Of a stretch of DNA of 64,000 nt, positions 35,738-43,832 are shown piece by piece. How positions within the stretch are numbered: position 1 is the first letter of the stretch; every line of letters begins with the position of its first letter. A program made the translations under genes and the position numbers. Below the pieces are notes generated by a model, which worked only from the letters and a program-made list of their open reading frames with translations, did not search any database and was not told where the DNA came from. Source of the stretch: Macrothele yani (Eukaryota; Arthropoda; Arachnida; Araneae; Macrothelidae); assembly GCA_039090855.1 (NCBI GenBank), contig CM077022.1, positions 74,424,971 through 74,488,970 on the forward strand, read 5' to 3'.

Positions 35738-35810
35738 TCCGCAGCCCGGGGTTCGAACCCGGGTCCCCTCATTCCGGAATAAGTTGCTCTACCAATTGAG
35801 CTACGCGGAC
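35738..35810 (-). other. tRNA-like module inside TRIM LTR (lineage 1)
   Basis: 73 nt on the minus strand: GTCCGCG acceptor side, D arm GCTC-AATTGGTA-GAGC (perfect stem), TTCCGGAA at the anticodon-loop position, and a perfect T arm CCGGG-TTCGAAC-CCCGG-type. A box TAGCTCAATTGG and B box GGTTCGAACCC are intact, so RNA polymerase III promotion is plausible. The anticodon stem is mispaired, so it is not a functional tRNA gene. It occurs at the same place in every lineage-1 LTR. Confidence 0.8.
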
Positions 35811-35900
35811 GTTTTATTCTGATTCCTATCTGCCTCTATGTCGTGTGCGTCCTTCTGGCAGGTACGTCACATCTCCTGGTACGTTACATCATCTCCCCCT

Positions 35901-35932
<32 letters not shown>

Positions 35933-36020
35933 CGAAGTGCTGCTCTTATTTTTCCTATCTCGCGGTGTGGAAATAACATCACACCATTGCGAGATTGTGA
36001 ACGGTCGGGTCATCCGGATA

Positions 36021-36032
36021 GTTCGGGCGCCA
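36021..36032 (-). other. Primer-binding site of TRIM 1a
   Basis: TGGCGCCCGAAC on the minus strand, 1 nt inside the 5' LTR. It is complementary to the last 12 nt (with CCA) of tRNA-Lys(UUU) as used by many retroelements. The identical 12-mer occurs at the same position in the other two elements. Confidence 0.85.
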
Positions 36033-36224
36033 TTATAACGAAGTGAATTTCTCCGCAGCCCGGGGTTCGAACCCGGGTCCCCTCATTCCGGAATAAGTTG
36101 CTCTACCAATTGAGCTACGCGGACGTTTTATTCTGATTCCTATCTGCCTCTATGTCGTGTGCGTCCTTCTGGCAGGTACGTCACATCTCCTGGTACGTTA
36201 CAATAGTTATACTATTTTGAAATG

Positions 36225-36715
36225 CCAGAAATCATTACTCAAGTTATGAGGATATAAATCTTGCTCCTGTGCCCTGACCTTTGAGCCCATTTCCATGATA
36301 TCAAACAGAATTGGTTCAGTATACCTCCGGAACAACATACTAAAGTTTTGTCGCAATACAAGCATTTTTAGTCAAGATATGAGGAAAATGGCTGTGGAAT
36401 AAATCTAGCTCCTGTGCCCTGACCTTTGATCCCATTTCGATTATATTCAACAGAATTGTTTTCTCCGGAACAGCATGATAAAGTTTTGTCGCGATAGAGT
36501 ATTTTTACGTAAGTTATGACGCATAAGGGCAATGGAATGAATCCGGCTCTTATGTCCTGACCTTTGACCCCATTGCGTCCATTTTCAATAGGATTCATAT
36601 CCAGGTGGTCCCCTACCACATACTAAAATTTCATCGAAATCGAACCATTTTTACGTGAGTTATCGTGCGGACGGACAGACGGACAAAGCTGGAGCATATA
36701 CGTTTCTTCAGCCTA
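36225..36715. repeat. Three tandem ~140-bp units ending in GGACGGACAGACGGAC
   Basis: The string CCTGACCTTTGA occurs at about 36273, 36418 and 36556, each within a block beginning AGTTATGAGG or similar and containing CGGAACARCATAMTAAAGTTTTGTCG or its decayed form. The last unit runs into GTGCGGACGGACAGACGGACA. The units have diverged substantially. No coding or transposon ends recognised. Confidence 0.75.
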
Positions 36716-37768
36716 CGGTTGGGAAGCGTAAACAAGAGAAATGTCACCAAATCCTTAGATGCAAAAACCACCTCTTTTGAGGAGAAAACATTTCAAAATA
36801 TCAGATGTTCATAATATTCCTAAAATAATCAAGCAGAACAATCCACTATAACTCAAAAATCATTTCAACAGACTGCAATATTATGTGCGGTTTTTTTTAC
36901 TTACACATTACAAATAAAGTGAAATTCTATTCTTTAGAAAATCTTGGCCATGTCTCCATTTCCCTAATTAAAAACGTTTCAAGTCTATCTTCCAGAAATA
37001 ATTATCGTTGAAAGTACACCAGTCTTGTTGGCAGAGAGCAAAAGTGAGTTGCAGAGTATGTTGTCCCTGATGAACGAAGTTTGAATGAAATTCAAACTGA
37101 GTATAAATAAGGGAAAAACCAAAGTTATGGTTTTTGAGCGAGGAACTGTTAATACTGAATGCAAGATAAGTCTAAATAGCACAAAGATTGACCAGGTGAA
37201 TGAGTTTATTTATTTGGGAAGCATGTTTCACAGAGAGAACAAATTAGGTGGTGAAATTAGTAGGCGAGTGAATTCCTCAGTGGAAGTCAAGCTGCTTTAG
37301 GAGGTTTTCACAGGAATGACGGGTTCTCAGGAGAGTCCCGCATGGCTGTGTATGAAAGTGTACTTGTTCCTACTCTGATGTATGGCAGTGAAACCTGGGT
37401 ATTGAAGAAGAAACGTAGGAGTCGTTTGTGTACTGGAGAGATGCGTTACTTACGAGGAGTTTGTGGCAAGACACTCTATAACGAAGTGAATTTCTCCGTC
37501 ATTTTTATCCGCGCCGGGGTTCGAACCCGGATCCCCTCATTCCGGAACAAGTTGCTCTACCAATTGAGCTACCCGGGCGTTTTATTCTGATTCCTATCTG
37601 CCTTTATGTCGTGTGCGTCCTTCTGGCAGGTACGTTACATCATCTCCCCTCCCCCCCCCCTCTTTTTTTCGAAGTGCTGGAGAAGGGATTCTCTTATTTT
37701 TCCTATCTCGCGGTGTGGAAAGAACATCACACCAATGCGAGATTTTGAACGGTCGGGTCATCCGGATA

Positions 37769-37780
37769 GTTCGGGCGCCA
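37769..37780 (-). other. Primer-binding site of TRIM 1b
   Basis: TGGCGCCCGAAC on the minus strand, 1 nt inside the 5' LTR, identical to copies 1a and 2. Confidence 0.85.
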
Positions 37781-37810
37781 TTATAACGAAGTAAATTTCT
37801 CTGTCATTTT

Positions 37811-37883
37811 TATCCGCGCCGGGGTTCGAACCCGGATCCCCTCATTCCGGAAGAAGTTGCTCTACCAATTGAGCTACGCGGAC
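37811..37883 (-). other. tRNA-like module in TRIM 1b LTR, intact acceptor stem
   Basis: Here the 7-bp acceptor stem is complete: GTCCGCG pairs with CGCGGAT (one G-T pair). D stem GCTC/GAGC and T stem CCGGG/CCCGG are perfect. The anticodon-loop region again reads TTCCGGAA, giving no clear anticodon with a U33. Copy 1b therefore shows the module entered the LTR as a whole tRNA. Confidence 0.8.
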
Positions 37884-38375
37884 GTTTTATTCTGATTCCT
37901 ATCTGCCTTTATGTCGTGTGCGTTCTTCTAGCAGGTACGTTACAACTCTCCCATCGTGTAAGGAATGAAGATGTGCTCAGTTGTGTAATGTGAGGCAAAA
38001 TGTTGTTAGTAAGGTGGAGACTAATATTCTTAGGTGGTTTGTCCATGTTGAAAGAATGAGTGATGAGATGCTTACTAAGAAAAATATCTTCAGCCCAAGC
38101 GGCATGAAAGAAAGACAGAGAAAGGCCAAGGAAGTCATGGGAGGATCAGATTCACTAGTGTCTGCATGTGAACAAGATTATGAGTATTAAGTATAGAAGA
38201 TTTTGTGTACGTCGTGTGATGGATGTCAGTGGCGCCCGAGTTGTGTGTCAAGATCGCTGTAAATAGAGAAGTTTGATACGGCAACTATAAGAAAATAATC
38301 AATTAAAAATTTATGTGGTGGTTTGAATTTCTTTGTGGAGGTAACCTCTGAATCTCAGAGAACAGCTTAGTGATA

Positions 38376-38427
38376 TGGTATGTATGTATGTATGTATGTA
38401 TGTATGTATGTATGTATGTATGTATGT
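38376..38427. repeat. (TATG)n microsatellite
   Basis: About 13 tetranucleotide units, interpreted as the LINE tail. Confidence 0.95.
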
Positions 38428-38810
38428 GACCAAGCCGTAATTCCATGTCAGGGTAAGCTAAGAGTGCATGAAGCTGAATCTATTAAATGCAAAGAGAAGT
38501 AGAGACCTACAGACGAGCAAATTAGCTGATAACATAACGCAGCATTTTTGACATACATACGACAATGTATATTAAAGAAATAATTTAGGAAAGAGTTTTG
38601 CTACGAATTCTGTTAAATACTGATCTGACATATGCAGGCGCGCAATAATTCTTGCGAGAAACAAGTCGAGGAATTAAATAACTTCAAGGTGGTACATCTT
38701 GTCATTTTCTCAAGGAGAAATGGAAAAACTTTTCTTTTTTCTTGGAACTTTTGGGAGCACCAAGTTCTAATCTCCCCTGTCTTGGCGCTTCTGATAATAT
38801 GTGATATACA

Positions 38811-40095
38811 TAGGACATCCTGAAAGTAATGCCTCGTCCTTCATAAGATTTTTATTTGTAGCAGCAAAAATGTGAAACTTGGTGGAAAAATACTTGGACA
38901 TATTGTTGATAACGCTAGCCTATTCAACGTATTGTCAATCACTTTCTATACATGCCCGCCATCTTTGAACCCATTGGTAAAATCCATTGTGGAAAAATTC
39001 CTGAGGCTGTCGTTTCACCCATGAGTTCACAGCCAGTTTAACGTCTGTCACATCGTCGAAACGTTCCCCACGAAGAGTGTTTTTCAAATGGGCAAACAGG
39101 AAAAAGTCTGAGGGAGCTAAATCAGGTCTGTAGGGGTGTTGGGGCATCACCGTCCACCCCATTTTGGCAATAGCCTGTGAAGTCTCCATTGAGATGTGGG
39201 GACGTGTGTTATCATGGTGTAAAACAACACTATGAAGCGGAATGTCCCTTCTTTTCCTTTTGATAGCTTCCTTTAGCTTCTTCAGTGTCTGCACATAGTG
39301 AGCACTGTTTATTGTTGCACTCTGTTCAAAGAAATCAGCCAAAATGACACCACGTTTGTCCCAGAAAATTATCACCATAACTTTCCCTGCGGAATTAATT
39401 GTTTTCACCTTTTTCTGTCTTGATGAAGATGTGCGGTGCCATTCCATTGACGCACGTTTTGTTTCTGAGTCATAATAGAATACCCAGGTTTCATCTCCCG
39501 TCACAACATTAGAGAAAAGCACCTCACCCTTTCTCTCATAACAGTTCAAGAGGTTCCAGCACATGTCCACCCTTTGCTCACATTGTTCACGAATTAGGTT
39601 CCTTAGGATCCACTTTGAATAAATTTTTCTGTAGCCCAGATCCCTAATTAATGTTTCCATAGCACTATGACCACAATGAATTGCATCGCACAACTCTTGG
39701 ATGGTGACACGGCGATCAGCTGTGATGAGATCTTTCACTCGTTGCCTCTTGGCATCTGTCGGTGCAGATGTGGGTCTTCTACTCCGTTGTTTGTCCGACA
39801 CTGAACGTTCTCCCTCTCGAAACCTCGTCATCGATCTTCGGACATTACTGATATCGATTGTGGCAGCGGCAGGAGTCTTCTGTGGATTTCTGGAGCCTCA
39901 CATCTCTCTTTTTCCAGGAATTAAATTACGGCTCGATGCTTTTCTCTGTCATTCATGATCTTTATTTCCGATTCTGAAAAAGAAATTGTTCCCACATTGG
40001 TAACATATCATAGTGCATGTCAAGGCAGTTTCATTAAAATCACTTCAAAATTTCTAGTTATTAAGGAGAAGGCATTACTTTCAGGATGCCATTTA
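38811..40095 (-). mobile_element. mariner transposon (DD34D), nearly complete
   Basis: Terminal repeats CATCCTGAAAGTAATGCC near 38815 and its inverse GGCATTACTTTCAGGATG near 40071, with TA next to each edge. The 1.28-kb length and single minus-strand transposase are standard for mariner. It lies about 380 bp after the LINE tail. Confidence 0.9.
38935..39956 (-). pseudogene. mariner transposase, N-terminus broken
   Basis: From ATG 39831 a 298-codon frame is open to the stop at 38935. It has the mariner catalytic triad: VTGDETWVFYYD, LHHDNTRPH and YRPDLAPSDFFLF, with 34 residues between the second and third Asp (DD34D). The natural start is the ATG at 39956 (MNDREKHRAVI), but the HTH-containing N-terminus has a TAA after 11 codons and a frameshift near 39830. 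Only the N-terminal DNA-binding part is damaged, so this is one of the younger copies. A product starting at 39831 would lack the first HTH. Confidence 0.9.
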
Positions 40096-40720
40096 TACGT
40101 GTATTTGAGTGACGTTGCGAAAAGGAACAAAACCTTAAGCTAAATGGTAGAGAATATAAGCCAAAATAATATGTCTATTTATCCGAAAAAGTTTCAGGGA
40201 AAGTCCCAAAGCCTTCAGAAAACCTTTTGTAGTAGGATGATGTTGAGCGGTTAAGGCTAACTAAAGTTTAATGCCATAGGGCTGCTTAAAATCTTTAAAT
40301 CAATTGCTAAATTTCCCCACTAAAACATCTTTCGGGTTTAAACAGTGATTATTATATTATTTCTCTTGTTTCTGTCGAAGATGTGGTATAACGCGAACTG
40401 CATTAAAAGTTCGCCTTCAGCTATGTGGCGTATACACGTACGTGTGTAAGTCAATAAAACAATATACTTTCCAGGCCCATCACGACCTTCAATATGTGAG
40501 TTCCTTTCGAGGAAATATCCATTTTAAATATAGAGGTATTTATTTGAATGTTATACACTGAGGTGCCAGAAAAACTGGAAAGGGTGCTAAAATTTCCATT
40601 ACATGCCACCACACACCCATGCGGTAAATGGTATCGTCCGCAAGCGACGTATATAAAGAGGCAGATATCTCCGTAAGCTGAAGTACGATTCACACTGTGG
40701 GTAACAGTGAAACTACATAT
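40096..40720. other. Mostly unassigned; possible Tc1 end
   Basis: At about 40555 the string TACACTGAGGTGCCAG resembles a Tc1-family terminal repeat (TA plus CACTGAGGTG). It may be the left end of the Tc1 remnant at 41573-42574, but no matching right end is seen. Confidence 0.35.
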
Positions 40721-40900
40721 TATAACGAAGTAAATTTCTCCGTCATTTTTATCCGCGCCAGGATTCGAACCCGGGTCCCCCTCATTCCGGAATAAGTTGC
40801 TCTACCAATTGAGCTACGCGGACGTTTGTTCTGACTACTATCTGCTTTTATGTCGTGTGCGTCCTGCTGGCAGGTACGTCACATTTCCTGGTACGTTACA
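40721..40900 (-). mobile_element. Solo TRIM LTR (lineage 1)
   Basis: A single 180-bp LTR with the full TGTAACGTACC to TTCGTTATA span, including the 17-bp duplication at its start (as in copy 1a) and the intact 3' acceptor side of the tRNA module (as in copy 1b). No interior or second LTR nearby. Flanking tetranucleotides ATAT and ATAA are a near-match duplication. LTR-LTR recombination is the usual origin of solo LTRs. Confidence 0.85.
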
Positions 40901-41572
40901 ATAAGACTCACAGTGTGAACATGAACATAAATAATCTGCTAAGTAAATATGAAACCAACAATTGGATCACTCACACTTTGGGTCATACTGAAATTACATA
41001 CGACTTACACTGTGAAAATGAACGTAAATAATCTGCTAAGCTAATATGGAACTAACAATTGGAAACAAAATGATTTGCCCTTAACTCATTGAGGATCACC
41101 TCCAAATCATGAATCTAAAATTGAGTAAAATAAGTAATAATATCTCAAACATTTAAGATATATGACCTCATATAAACAAGACCGTGGTACTGAAATTCAG
41201 TCTACTGAAATTAAAATGTTTTGATGAACACCCTACAGAATTGCAGATTTCATCCGAAATGACGTAGTGTGCTTCATTACTGAGCATCACGCCTTCGCTC
41301 TATGTTGATTTCTACCTTTCTAATTTCAACACATTTCACATTCTGATCTTTCCTATGGAACACCTGTTCCTTCCTATTTTCAAAGGCGGCTGGACCTATG
41401 GCGTCACGTCTCTCCCGCTTGACAGGGCTGTGTTCAGCTACCATTCAGATGACTAAATCTATGCTAGGGGCAAGGCATAGCTGAAGACCACGGTTTGAAC
41501 GATTGAGGTTGCCTCAATGTTTCAACCTTCGGTTAGTGTGCGTAAACTGAAGTAGTAGCATTCGCAGTTTAG
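40901..41572. other. Spacer with a diverged ~97-bp duplication
   Basis: The block GAACATGAACATAAATAATCTGCTAAG (split here as GAACATGAACATAAAT + AATCTGCTAAG) near 40918 recurs near 41015 with changes (GAAAATGAACGTAAAT). Otherwise nothing recognised. Confidence 0.5.
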
Positions 41573-42574
41573 ATGGCAGCTTATCAGGATTTACGCGATT
41601 TCGAACGTAGTATGATAGTCGGCGCCCTGGAGATGGGTCACTCCATCTCGGAAATCACCATCAAGTTTGAATTTACAGAGTCAACGATTTTAAGGGTGTA
41701 CCTGAACTACACAAACTAAGGGAAAACATACAGAGTGCGAGACTGGTGTGGCCGTAAAAAAAGCCCTGGCCGATCGTAGACAGCGGCGTCTGGCACGCAT
41801 CGTAGCATCCGTCCGGTGGCGTGCAACATTGCCGCAAATCACAGTGCAATTCAAAGCTGGGGTCAATAGTAGCATCAATGTTCGGACAGTGCAACTTTCC
41901 CTGTGTTCTATGGGGTTCCGGTGCCGACGGCCCACCAGGGTTCCACTGCTGAGCCGACAACACAAAGCTGTGCGCTTCGCCTGTGCTCGGGAACACGGCC
42001 ATTGGACACAAAATGACTCGAAACGTGTAGCCTAGTCCGACGAATCGCGATACCAACTGTTTCGGGCAGATGGCCGACTCCGGTTGTGACGACAGCATGC
42101 CTACAAGGGACACTGCTCTGTTATGGTGTAGGGTGTTTTCAGCTGGCACGCATTCATATCCCTCATCTGTTTGCAGACCGCTCTGACCGGTGCAGGGTCC
42201 GTAACCATCCTGGGTGGTCATTTGCACCAGTTCATGTCATGCAACCATCCACTCCGACGGATGCAACCTCTTTCAACACGACACTTTGCCAGCGCACATA
42301 TCCACAATCGCACTATTTTAGCGGGAAGAACATTCCATGAGCCTGGCATCCTAGTTACCCCCCCTCGTTCGCCGGATTTAATCCCGTCGAACACATTTGG
42401 GATGCTGTTCAACTTGCCAGGAAACCTCCACTGGCGAATATTAGGGAATTGTGGGACGCTCTTCAGGAAGCATGGAGTGCACTGCCTCCACAGTACTACA
42501 GAGAGCTCGTGGAGTCCATGCCCCGTCGCGTTGCTACCGTTATCCGATTGCAAGGAGGACCAACGCTGTATTAG
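41573..42574 (+). pseudogene. Tc1-like transposase pseudogene (Tc1-4)
   Basis: ATG at 41573 opens MAAYQDLRDFERSMIVGA with an HTH frame, stopped at about 41717. The linker DRRQRRLARIVAS and LCSMGFRCRRPTRVPLL is open until a stop immediately before SDESRYQLFRADGR (first Asp). Further stops and frameshifts follow; the third block is visible as FNPVEHIWDAVQLAR in another frame near 42380, and the end is RVATVIRLQGGPTLY (stop 42572-42574). Right of it GAGGTATCCCA resembles a decayed terminal repeat. A 119-bp piece of this gene (42223-42341) is found again, inverted, at 43140-43258. Confidence 0.85.
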
Positions 42575-42745
42575 AGAGGTATCCCAGGGGGTGGGGGGGT
42601 CTCATTTCTTTTTTTTTGTTGTTGTTGTTTTGTTTGTTTGTTTTTGTTTTCACTTCAGTAGTGTAGTTTTGTCAGTTTTTTCTTTAAACTCCCTCATTTT
42701 TTTTTTCATTTTTTAAAATACGGTTTCGTTTTTTTTTTTTTTTTT

Positions 42746-42957
42746 TTAAATTGAAGGTTTAACGACCACCACCACAAGCAACTCAATGGGCTATAAGCAG
42801 TCGCCGGTCCCTAATTTAGGGTCACTGGTTCCAGGGAAGGGGAGATCCAGTGCCGTAAGACAATCACAACATCCATGCCTCACGGGATTCGAACCCTGAC
42901 CCCTTTCGGACGAATGATCAGATGCCATCGCTTAAACCACTGCACCACTGTGGAGGG
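42746..42957 (-). mobile_element. tRNA-derived SINE, near full length
   Basis: After a long T run (the A tail on the minus strand) come GAAGGTTTAACGACCACC, GGGCTATAAGCAGTCGCC, ATCCATGCCTCACGGGATTC and the head CATCGCTTAAACCACTGCACC. The B box is GGGTTCGAATCC on the minus strand. It ends about 43 bp before the hAT target duplication. Confidence 0.88.
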
Positions 42958-43100
42958 TAATATATGTTTTCCCGTTTCGAATGAGACTCAAACTGAAGAC
43001 TGTGGATCAGTGGCGTATCTTGGGTCCGAGACCCGGGCTATCTCACCGCCCATACAGTACTGTTTTTTAAAAATTGTGAAGTTTATTTTTTAATTGTTAA

Positions 43101-43258
43101 GACACTTCAGCTTCAGGCTTTAGACACTTCAGCTTCAGGCTCATGGAATGTTCTTCCCGCTAAAATAGTGCGATTGTGGATATGTGCGCTGGCAAAGTGT
43201 CGTGTTGAAAGAGGTTGCATCCGTCGGAGTGGATGGTTGCATGACATGAACTGGTGCA
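43101..43258 (-). repeat. Templated insert: inverted 119-bp copy of Tc1-4 plus duplicated 16-mer
   Basis: 43140-43258 is the exact reverse complement of 42223-42341 inside the Tc1-4 pseudogene. Just before it, GACACTTCAGCTTCAG occurs twice (43101 and about 43123); the same 16-mer is found at 44001 inside Tc1-5. Exact copies of two nearby but different elements, joined within hAT-A, look like template-switch repair. Absence of any mismatch indicates a recent event. Confidence 0.85.
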
Positions 43259-43394
43259 TAGAAGTAAAAATTGTTTTCTAAATTTTAGGTACATGCTATT
43301 GCTAACATGATACCAAATAATTATGAGGATTAGGATTTGAACATTTCTTTGTACATGAACTCCATTCTTCTTTCCTTTTGTGTGAACTTGAGTG

Positions 43395-43830
43395 TTACGT
43401 TTTCGCAAAAATGTTTCTTCCGAGTACTTTTTCATATTTAAAAAGAATGTTTTTCTCTATTAACAAACCATCCAAGTAGCTCGAATGTACATGTCCTTGG
43501 GTGGCTCTAAGATATATCTTGATTCTTTTTAATACGGAAAAACTTCTTTCGGCAGTTGCAGTTGTTGATGAACAGTTTAATATTAGATCTGTTAATTGTA
43601 CACCTCAATAAACACTATGTGCAATTATTCAACTTTATGTAACTAGTAATGTCTCTTACTGATTTGTTTTGTGTTCATCAAGGGAATAAAACACCTTCAG
43701 TTCATTTTTTAATCGAGCTGTATCAAAATTTGAAGCGTGGAGTTCTTTAAGCTCTGATAGTAGATGTTCAGGGAAGCTTTCACAAAATTTATCAAAACAG
43801 TTCGAATCCAACAAAGCCTCGAATTTAAGA
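43395..43830 (-). pseudogene. hAT transposase C-terminal dimerisation domain remnant
   Basis: Minus-strand coding: FEALLDSNCFDKFCESFPEH then HASNFDTARLKNELKVFYSL, stops, and the signature SSTTATAERSFSVLKRIKIYLR followed by LDGLLIEKNILF (stop at 43395). The S/T-x-A-E-R-x-FS-x-LKRIK-x-YLR block is the hAT dimerisation motif. The catalytic part is absent; its upstream end is cut by the Tc1-5 insertion at 43833. Confidence 0.85.
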
Positions 43831-43832
43831 TA

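Larger units (their letters stand above)
35720..36202 (-). mobile_element. Miniature LTR retrotransposon (TRIM-like) with tRNA-bearing LTRs, copy 1a
   Basis: Two direct repeats of 169 bp (35720-35888 and 36034-36202) flank a 145-bp interior. On the minus strand the LTR runs from TGTAACGTACC to CTTCGTTATA. One base inside the 5' LTR lies TGGCGCCCGAAC, a tRNA-Lys-type primer-binding site; just before the 3' LTR lies a purine tract (AAGGGGGAGATGA). A 4-bp duplication ATAG flanks it (35716-35719, 36203-36206). The interior has no coding and includes an A-rich run of about 29 nt (35903-35931 on plus as T). Each LTR contains a complete tRNA-like module. It must borrow a helper LTR retrotransposon; 4-bp duplication and tRNA-Lys priming are compatible with a Gypsy-type helper. 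It lies 184 bp downstream of the exon candidate. Confidence 0.88.
37477..37944 (-). mobile_element. TRIM-like element, copy 1b, inserted in the LINE
   Basis: Two 163-bp LTRs (37477-37639, 37782-37944) around a 142-bp interior, minus orientation. Same edges (TGTAACGTACC to TTCGTTATA), same primer-binding site (37769-37780) with 1-nt spacing, purine tract GGGGGGGGGGAGGGGAGATGA next to the 3' LTR. A perfect 4-bp duplication ACTC (37473-37476, 37945-37948) lies in the interrupted LINE coding sequence. The LTRs differ by a few substitutions and lack the 17-bp duplication at the LTR start present in copy 1a and the solo LTR. Confidence 0.9.
37015..38260 (+). pseudogene. LINE reverse transcriptase C-terminal pseudogene
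   Basis: Visible blocks in order: PVLLAESKSELQSMLSLMNE (just after the catalytic YADD, which is lost by truncation), FKLSINKGKTKVMVFERG, IDQVNEFIYLGSMF, GGEISRRVN, then MAVYESVLVPTLMYGSETW and GEMRYLRGVCGKT up to the TRIM at 37477. After it come HRVRNEDVLSC, VSKVETNILRWFVHVERMSD and, near the end, VMDVSGARVVCQDRCK. This is the thumb and C-terminal region of a non-LTR reverse transcriptase. Frameshifts at about 37084, 37300, 37980 and 38085 plus stops make it dead. Confidence 0.8.
37015..38430 (+). mobile_element. 5'-truncated non-LTR retrotransposon (RTE-like LINE), split by a TRIM
   Basis: Coding similarity starts just after the reverse-transcriptase active site and ends in a (TATG)n tail at 38376-38427, typical of RTE-type elements. 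The element is interrupted at 37477-37944 by a TRIM with an ACTC target duplication. Removing the TRIM restores a continuous order of LINE motifs. Confidence 0.75.

Noticed and set aside
35720..36202. Two independent tRNA SINEs in tandem
   Set aside because: The A-B-A arrangement recurs at 37477-37944 and 52290-54972 with the same primer-binding site, purine tract and a single 4-bp duplication outside the pair, which fits LTRs much better.
35738..40833. tRNA genes in the TRIM LTRs
   Set aside because: Cloverleaf acceptor, D and T arms are visible, but the anticodon arm is mispaired in all copies and the copies are part of LTRs, so they are annotated as tRNA-like modules only.
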